Positions 59,449-64,000 of a stretch of DNA of 64,000 nucleotides are shown here, piece after piece (positions within the stretch are counted from its first letter, which is position 1; every line of letters starts with the position of its first letter). The notes under the pieces were generated by a model that was not told where the DNA came from, did not search any database, and saw only the letters and a list, made by a program, of their open reading frames with translations. A program made the position numbers and the translations under genes. The DNA is from Actinomadura violacea. GTDB taxonomy: Bacteria; Actinomycetota; Actinomycetes; Streptosporangiales; Streptosporangiaceae. The stretch spans positions 310,001 through 374,000 of the forward strand of contig NZ_JAGEPF010000001.1 in NCBI RefSeq assembly GCF_017573465.1, read 5' to 3'.

Positions 59449-60542
59449 TGACCTTCCGGCCCGTCCGCGCAGCACGCGGAGGGCCGCGGCAGGGCACATC
59501 ATCGCCGCGTCGGTGCATGATGATCCTGCCTGCCGTCGTCATGATGCTGGGGATCGGCCTTAGCGTGATCAGCCTTTTCGGTGTGCGCACCGCTGAGGCG
59601 GCTCCCCTCGCTCCGGCTGCGGGTGATCTGGCGGCGACGTCGGCCACCGCCCGCCTTGGGTCTCCTCTCCCTCCTGCATTTTGCAATGACGGCTACTGGT
59701 GCAAGACGGAATCGATCCACACCCGTGACTCAGATCCCGGCGGCTACCTTCAATGGGCTCCGAACAAGGGCCGGATCAGGATCTGCGACCACGAGGCGGA
59801 CGACCACGCCGTGGACGCCAAGATCTTCGACGGGTCGAGCGGGGTGGCCTATGTGTACGAAGGCGGAAAGGGGCATTGCCAGGAGAGGGCGATTCCTCAT
59901 TATGACAAGAACAAGACGTACAGATTCAAGGTCTGCCTGATCACAGATCACGGGGAAGGGTGGTGCAATACCAGTACCACTGCTCGATTTCCCGACGCCT
60001 ATTGCGAACAGAAATCCGGGAAGGACAGCTCCGACTGCAAAGGCGCGGACGGTGATGCTTGCAAGTCCGTGCCGGGGCCGGCTGGAGATTATTGTGAAAA
60101 GGGCAATGATAAGCCGGCGAAGGATCCTTGTACCGACCTGACGGCGGCGGCTCGCAACCAGTGCGTTGCCGACACCGGCGGCAAGCTCAGTACAGGAGGA
60201 GGCGACAAGAATGTTTTCGACATAGGAAAGCCAAATGGAATAAAACCTCCCGGCGGCGACCCTGCGGACATCAACGACAGGCCTGTCCTGTCCCAGCGCC
60301 ATGCAGGTAAAGCAGGCGCAACCGCCGAACCGATCAAGATATTGCTCGGCTATTTGAAATGGACTGTTCTGGTCGGGTGTGAGGTAGGGATCGTGATCGT
60401 CGGGGCCAAGGCCGCGATCAAGCACAAGAGAGGTGAGGCCGGCGCGCACGCCACCGGTTTCACCTGGGTCATGATCGCGTGCGTCGTCGCGGGCTCCGGA
60501 CTCGCCCTCGCCTTCATCAGTCTTGTGGTCGATCCACTCTAG
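59448..60542 (+). CDS. Secreted Cys-rich ectodomain fused to a pilin-like two-span domain
   Basis: 364 residues from ATG 59448. A signal peptide (ILPAVVMMLGIGLSVISLFGVRTAEAAP) precedes an ectodomain of about 235 residues with 12 cysteines (FCNDGYWC, RICDHE, GHCQER, and a tail AYCEQKSG to DPCTD). The last 70 residues repeat the neighbouring pilin-like domain: LLGYLKWTVLVGCEVGIVIVGAKAAIKHKRGEAGAH, then a second span. It could be a minor or tip pilin, or an adhesin locked into the channel. Codon use from 59690 to 60350 is less GC-biased than the surroundings, which suggests transfer or diversifying selection. No family is recognised for the ectodomain. Confidence 0.7.
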   Translation: MTFRPVRAARGGPRQGTSSPRRCMMILPAVVMMLGIGLSVISLFGVRTAEAAPLAPAAGDLAATSATARLGSPLPPAFCNDGYWCKTESIHTRDSDPGGYLQWAPNKGRIRICDHEADDHAVDAKIFDGSSGVAYVYEGGKGHCQERAIPHYDKNKTYRFKVCLITDHGEGWCNTSTTARFPDAYCEQKSGKDSSDCKGADGDACKSVPGPAGDYCEKGNDKPAKDPCTDLTAAARNQCVADTGGKLSTGGGDKNVFDIGKPNGIKPPGGDPADINDRPVLSQRHAGKAGATAEPIKILLGYLKWTVLVGCEVGIVIVGAKAAIKHKRGEAGAHATGFTWVMIACVVAGSGLALAFISLVVDPL

Positions 60543-60549
60543 GCGCCTG

Positions 60550-60687
60550 ATGGCCACGCCCCGTCCGGCGGAGGGCCACGTCGACCGTGATGCGAAGAAA
60601 GAGTTCGGCCCCGATGCGATCCGGCGGCGGATTGGAACGCGACAGAAAGCCAAAGAGGGACGACAGGCTGTTTCCGGGCGCGACTGA
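60550..60687 (+). CDS. Possible 45-residue charged ORF in the secretion operon
   Basis: ATG 60550 is 7 bp after the previous stop. The peptide starts MATPRPAEGHVDRDAKK and is Arg/Lys-rich and hydrophilic, ending at TGA 60685-60687. Ribosome binding site is weak. Third positions are moderately GC-rich. It fills most of the gap between the pilin-fusion gene and the channel gene. It may be a small cytoplasmic accessory protein or chance. Confidence 0.3.
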   Translation: MATPRPAEGHVDRDAKKEFGPDAIRRRIGTRQKAKEGRQAVSGRD

Positions 60688-60780
60688 GGGCGACGGTTAC
60701 TTGCGACTCCGGTGACGGTGCCCGGCAACTTCTCATCGCATTCCTTTTCTTGGGCGACCGGCTTGACTTGGAGGTTCGTC

Positions 60781-62391
60781 TTGTTTGCACCGGATCCATT
60801 CACGCCCGGCTGGGTGAGCCAGCCCGGTTCGGATCCCATCGAAAGCATTCTTAATGGTATGACCCTCTGGTTCATCAAGGGGGTCACCAAGGGTGCGCTC
60901 GAAAGCCTCCAGACGAACCTGACATGGTGGATGAGCGACACCGCTTATAGTGTCAACTTTGGCGGCGATAGCGAGGGCGGCGTACTTAACTCGCTGCGCG
61001 AGCACACCAACCTGTTCACCTTCTTGGGTGCGATGGCGGGCTTTCTCGTCGCGGCGTTCCGGGTCGCCATCCAGCGCAAGGGCGAACCTTTCCGAGAAGC
61101 GATCTCGCATTTCTTTGAGCTGGCCATCGTCGTTTTCACTCTGGCCACCGCGGTAAACCTGGCGAGCATCGCGAGTGACAGATACTCTACGTGGATCCTC
61201 CAGGACGTGACACCGAAGGACGGGGACTGGACCGCGAACTGGCTTGACAATCTCAACTTCTTTAATGGCACAGGAACGATGTTCCTGCTCGGATTCTTCG
61301 CGATTGCCGCGCTGATCTCCTCGTTGGTGCAGTTCGTTCTGATGCTGTTCCGGAGCGGCGCTCTCATCATCTTGGTCGGTACACTTCCGGCGATCGCCGC
61401 AACGAGGTTCACCTCCTACGGGAACCGTGCCTACAAGAGAAGCGTCGGCTGGCTCATCTCGTGGGTTCTCTTCAAGCCGGTCGCCGCAACGATCTACGCT
61501 GCGGCGTTGGACCTGATGCAGTCGGGCAGCAAAGCGGACCGTCTTTTCGGCCTCGCTCTCGTCGGTGGCGCGATTTTCGCGCTACCGGCCACGCTGCGGG
61601 CCGTCATGCCTCAGGTCGCCGAGGACAACAGCTTCTTCGGCCTCCGCCAGGTCGGTCACTTCATGTTCGGCGGTAGTGCCCTGAACGCCGTCAGGGGTGA
61701 CAACGTCGTGACGGGCGCCCGGCAAGGGGCAGGCAGGCTGAGGAGCTTCCTGTTCGGTCCTACGGGCGGCAACCGCACCACAGCCGGCAATCGCACTACT
61801 TCGGGGCCTGGTACTCCCGGGGGCACCAGGCCCTCGCGCAGGACGCCTGGACCTGGCACTCCCGGATCCGGTACTCCCAGGGCAGGCGGTCCACGTGGGA
61901 CCGGTACTCCCGGGACAACTGGCGCACCTGGGACCAGTGCTCCCGGCGCAGGTGGTGCTCCTGGGGCCGGCGGCGCTCCCGGCACTGGGGGTGCTCCCGG
62001 GGCCGGCGGCGCTCCCGGCACGGGGGGTGTCCCCGGCACCTCCGGAGCCAACGGCCCTACGGGCAGCTCGACGACCGGGGCCCCGGGTACCTCGACAAGC
62101 GGGACGGTTCCAGGCCCGAGCACTCAGAACCGCACGGCCTACACCAGCCCGAGCGGCGCGCCCGTTTGGGGCGGACCCCGGGACGTCGCGGACGGCGTCC
62201 GCGGTCCGGTCGACGGTTGGGGGGCGCGGGACTTCCAAGCTCCCGTTGAGAGCGCCAACCCCAACCAGAACGCCAATCAAAGGATCATCATCCCCCGTGA
62301 CGGGTCCGGCCCGAGCGGCAACGACGGAACCGGCCGCAGAGGCGGCGGGGGCGAAAACACTTCCGGTCCGACCGGCAACTCGGGAACATAG
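60781..62391 (+). CDS. VirB6/TrbL-like polytopic channel protein with Gly/Pro/Thr-rich tail
   Basis: 536 residues if begun at TTG 60781, where GGAGGT is 5 bp upstream; GTG 60712 is in frame but has no binding site. Five to six spans lie between residues 75 and 275 (FTFLGAMAGFLVAAFRVAI, MFLLGFFAIAALISSLVQFVLMLF, SVGWLISWVLFKPVAATIYAAAL). The segment RSGALIILVGTLPAIAATRFTSYG is typical of TrbL/VirB6-like proteins in actinobacteria. Residues 328-445 are low-complexity repeats of GAPGAGGAPGTGG type. It would form the inner-membrane channel. Codon bias in the membrane part is weaker than in the flanking genes. Confidence 0.75.
   Translation: MFAPDPFTPGWVSQPGSDPIESILNGMTLWFIKGVTKGALESLQTNLTWWMSDTAYSVNFGGDSEGGVLNSLREHTNLFTFLGAMAGFLVAAFRVAIQRKGEPFREAISHFFELAIVVFTLATAVNLASIASDRYSTWILQDVTPKDGDWTANWLDNLNFFNGTGTMFLLGFFAIAALISSLVQFVLMLFRSGALIILVGTLPAIAATRFTSYGNRAYKRSVGWLISWVLFKPVAATIYAAALDLMQSGSKADRLFGLALVGGAIFALPATLRAVMPQVAEDNSFFGLRQVGHFMFGGSALNAVRGDNVVTGARQGAGRLRSFLFGPTGGNRTTAGNRTTSGPGTPGGTRPSRRTPGPGTPGSGTPRAGGPRGTGTPGTTGAPGTSAPGAGGAPGAGGAPGTGGAPGAGGAPGTGGVPGTSGANGPTGSSTTGAPGTSTSGTVPGPSTQNRTAYTSPSGAPVWGGPRDVADGVRGPVDGWGARDFQAPVESANPNQNANQRIIIPRDGSGPSGNDGTGRRGGGGENTSGPTGNSGT
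61930..62045 (+). repeat. Tandem coding repeats for Gly-Ala-Pro-Gly units
   Basis: Degenerate 12- and 24-bp units built on GGTGCTCCCGG and GGCGCTCCCGG encode GAPGAGGAPGTGG. They lie in the extension after the last span of the channel protein. Such repeats are prone to length change. They resemble collagen-like Gly-x-y spacing only loosely. Confidence 0.6.
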
Positions 62392-62408
62392 GAATGAGGT
62401 GAGCCGAC

Positions 62409-63890
62409 GTGCCTTCCGACTATCGCGAACCCACGTACGGGAACTGGCGTAGACCCGTCTCGCCGGGAATCGGGCGGCTGGGACTGGCCGGCACCCTGAT
62501 CCTCATGGCAGGGCTGATCATCGTCACCCTGATCGCGACGGTGATGCCGGTGGCCGGCCTGATCGGTGCCGGCGTGCTCGGACTGCTCATGCTTCCCCTG
62601 GTCATCCAGGACCAGCACGGCAGGACCGCGCTCCAGTCGCTCACGGCGCGGTCGAACTGGTGGTGGGGCCGTTCCCAGGGGTGGCATCTCTACCGCTCGG
62701 GACCTCTCGGCGTCGTCTCCCACGGCTCGTGCCGGCTCCCGGGGCTGCTCGCCGCCTCCCGCCTGGTGGAGGGACACGACTCCTACGGGCGCCCGTTCGC
62801 CCTGGTGGTGGTCCCGGCGACCAGGCACTACACCGTGGTGTTTGAGTGCAACGCCGACGGGGCGGCGCTGGTCGATCAGGAGCAGATCGACGTATGGGTC
62901 GCCCACTGGGGGCACTGGCTGGCCGCACTCGCCTACGAGCCCGGCCTGGTCGGCGCGAGCGTGACCATCGAGACGGCGCCCGACCTCGGCCACCGTCTCC
63001 GGCAGGAGGTCTACGCCAATACCGATCCGAACGCTCCGGAACTGGCCCGGGCGGCCCTGGAAGAGATCGTGTGGAACTACCCGGTCGGAAGCGCCAGGGT
63101 CTCCACCCGTATCGCGGTCACCTATGCGACCCTGCCGCATCTCGGCGGCAAGCGTCGTGACCAGGACGCGATGGTGCGGCAGATCGGGATGCGCATCCCC
63201 GGGCTGATCTCCGGGTTGGAGATGACCGGCGCCGGATCCGCGCGCCCGATGACCGCCCACCAGCTCGCCGAAGCCGTGCGGATCGCCTACGACCCGGGCG
63301 CGCAGTCGGACATCGAGTCCGGTGAAGGCGAATCGGCGCACTGGGAGAACGCCGGGCCGGTCGCGGCGCAGGAATCCTGGGACCACTACGTTCACGACAG
63401 CGGCTGCTCCGTGACGTGGGGCATGTCGGAGGCGCCTCGCGGCGAGGTGCTGTCCAGCGTGATGAACGGTCTGGTGGCGCCGCACCCCGACATCGCCCGT
63501 AAGCGCGTCACCTTCCTCTACCGGCCGCACAATCCCGCCTCCGCCGCCCGGATCGTCGAGCGGGACCGCAAGGATTCGCGGTTCCGCCTCGACGGGGCCG
63601 CGAGCGCCGCCCGCAGCGAGATCGACGTCATCAAGAGCGACCAGTCGGCCATCGAGGAGGCCAGGGGCGCCGGAGTGACCCGGTTCACCATCCTCGTCAC
63701 CGCCACCGTCCACTCGGCCGAGGAGCTTCCGGTCGCGGCGGCGGCCGTCGACACGCTCTCGGCTCCCGCGCGCCTGCGGCTGCGGCGGATGTACGGCTCG
63801 CAGGCGTCGGCGTTCGCGGCCGCGCTTCCGGTCGGGATCGTGCTTCCTGAGCATCTTCAAGTTCCCGCGCTGGTGAGGGAGTCCCTGTGA
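62409..63890 (+). CDS. SCO6880 family protein (secretion-associated, precedes VirB4-like ATPase)
   Basis: 493 residues from GTG 62409 (GAGGTG 7 bp upstream). Two adjacent N-terminal spans (GLAGTLILMAGLIIVTLIATVMPVAGLIGAGVLGLLMLPLVI) resemble a VirB3-like anchor. A large cytoplasmic part follows with WGRSQGWHLYRSGPLG, RHYTVVFECNADGAALVDQEQIDVWVAHWG and GCSVTWGMSEAPRGEVLSSVMNGLVAPHPDIARKRVTFLYRPH. This matches the SCO6880 group, which resembles the N-terminal part of VirB4 without its ATPase. It overlaps the next gene by GTGA, consistent with a split VirB3-VirB4 pair. Confidence 0.75.
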   Translation: MPSDYREPTYGNWRRPVSPGIGRLGLAGTLILMAGLIIVTLIATVMPVAGLIGAGVLGLLMLPLVIQDQHGRTALQSLTARSNWWWGRSQGWHLYRSGPLGVVSHGSCRLPGLLAASRLVEGHDSYGRPFALVVVPATRHYTVVFECNADGAALVDQEQIDVWVAHWGHWLAALAYEPGLVGASVTIETAPDLGHRLRQEVYANTDPNAPELARAALEEIVWNYPVGSARVSTRIAVTYATLPHLGGKRRDQDAMVRQIGMRIPGLISGLEMTGAGSARPMTAHQLAEAVRIAYDPGAQSDIESGEGESAHWENAGPVAAQESWDHYVHDSGCSVTWGMSEAPRGEVLSSVMNGLVAPHPDIARKRVTFLYRPHNPASAARIVERDRKDSRFRLDGAASAARSEIDVIKSDQSAIEEARGAGVTRFTILVTATVHSAEELPVAAAAVDTLSAPARLRLRRMYGSQASAFAAALPVGIVLPEHLQVPALVRESL

Positions 63891-64000
63891 GCGGTCCGGA
63901 GGAATCGGTTCTGGACGGAGAGCCGCCGGCCGAAGAGAGCGGCGGGAAGGGCGGGAAGCGCGGGAAGAAGCGCAAGAACAACAAGAACGACAAGAACAAG
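63887..64000 (+). CDS. N-terminus of a Lys-rich protein, expected VirB4-like ATPase (cut by window end)
   Basis: 38 codons are visible from GTG 63887, overlapping the previous stop. They read MSGPEESVLDGEPPAEESGG and then a Lys/Arg/Asn-rich run. No domain is visible. In loci with SCO6880-type proteins the next gene commonly encodes a VirB4-like ATP-binding protein, so that identity is inferred from context only. Confidence 0.5.
   Translation, partial: MSGPEESVLDGEPPAEESGGKGGKRGKKRKNNKNDKNK

Noticed and set aside
61930..62045. Possible CRISPR-like or minisatellite array
   Set aside because: The repeats are in frame, degenerate and encode GAPG units; there are no uniform spacers or cas genes.
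53366..64000. Integrative conjugative element with attachment sites
   Set aside because: No tRNA, integrase, relaxase or direct-repeat att pair is visible in the window, so element boundaries cannot be claimed.

Overview
The window is very GC-rich DNA with dense same-strand operons, frequent GTG starts, ATGA/GTGA stop-start overlaps and strong G/C third-position bias. This points to a filamentous actinomycete chromosome; a Thermomonosporaceae/Streptosporangiales-type host is a guess. No tRNA, rRNA, CRISPR array or insertion sequence was seen.

Left part (1-13745): the end of an IclR regulator, then an organosulfur scavenging locus of twelve co-directional genes. It encodes an acyl-CoA-dehydrogenase-fold flavin monooxygenase, two flavin reductases, a complete oligopeptide-type ABC importer, a DUF1684 protein and four luciferase-like FMN monooxygenases. 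Two AT-rich elements with 20 of 26 identical bases precede the two transcription units.

13713-24629 (minus strand): an MMPL transporter, then a class IV lanthipeptide cluster. In transcription order it holds a LanL synthetase (lyase-kinase-zinc cyclase), an S9 prolyl-oligopeptidase-type protease, a 52-residue venezuelin-like precursor too short for most gene callers, a strong hairpin, and two halves of an ABC exporter. The 750-bp upstream gap carries three 9-bp-phased GTGAC repeats.

25380-43099: a second oligopeptide/nickel-type ABC operon, a GH2 exo-beta-glucosaminidase-like secreted enzyme with a long terminator, TetR, aldo/keto reductase, an ArsR-like regulator with a palindromic operator and apparent CTG start, LysR, a SigJ-type ECF sigma factor, a DHA2 MFS exporter, a MerR-HEAT regulatory pair behind a 19-bp-spacer MerR promoter, and a broken DUF2079 membrane-protein gene.

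43287-53284: a small-peptide/aminotransferase/HTH group, then a cell-envelope operon (propeller-linker-SpaA-like secreted protein, MoxR ATPase, DUF58, pseudo-transglutaminase) converging on a membrane protein with an fn3-like tail.

53366-64000: a type IV secretion-like machine. It has a VirD4/TraG-like coupling protein whose Walker A and B acidic/hydroxyl residues are replaced, a VirB8-like small protein, a lytic transglycosylase/M15-like peptidoglycan hydrolase, a DUF6668-type P-loop protein, a pilin-like protein, a secreted Cys-rich protein fused to a second copy of the pilin-like domain, a VirB6/TrbL-like channel protein, a SCO6880-family protein and the first codons of a Lys-rich protein (expected VirB4 ATPase). 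No relaxase is in view, so this may be a secretion or surface-appendage system and not a conjugation element.
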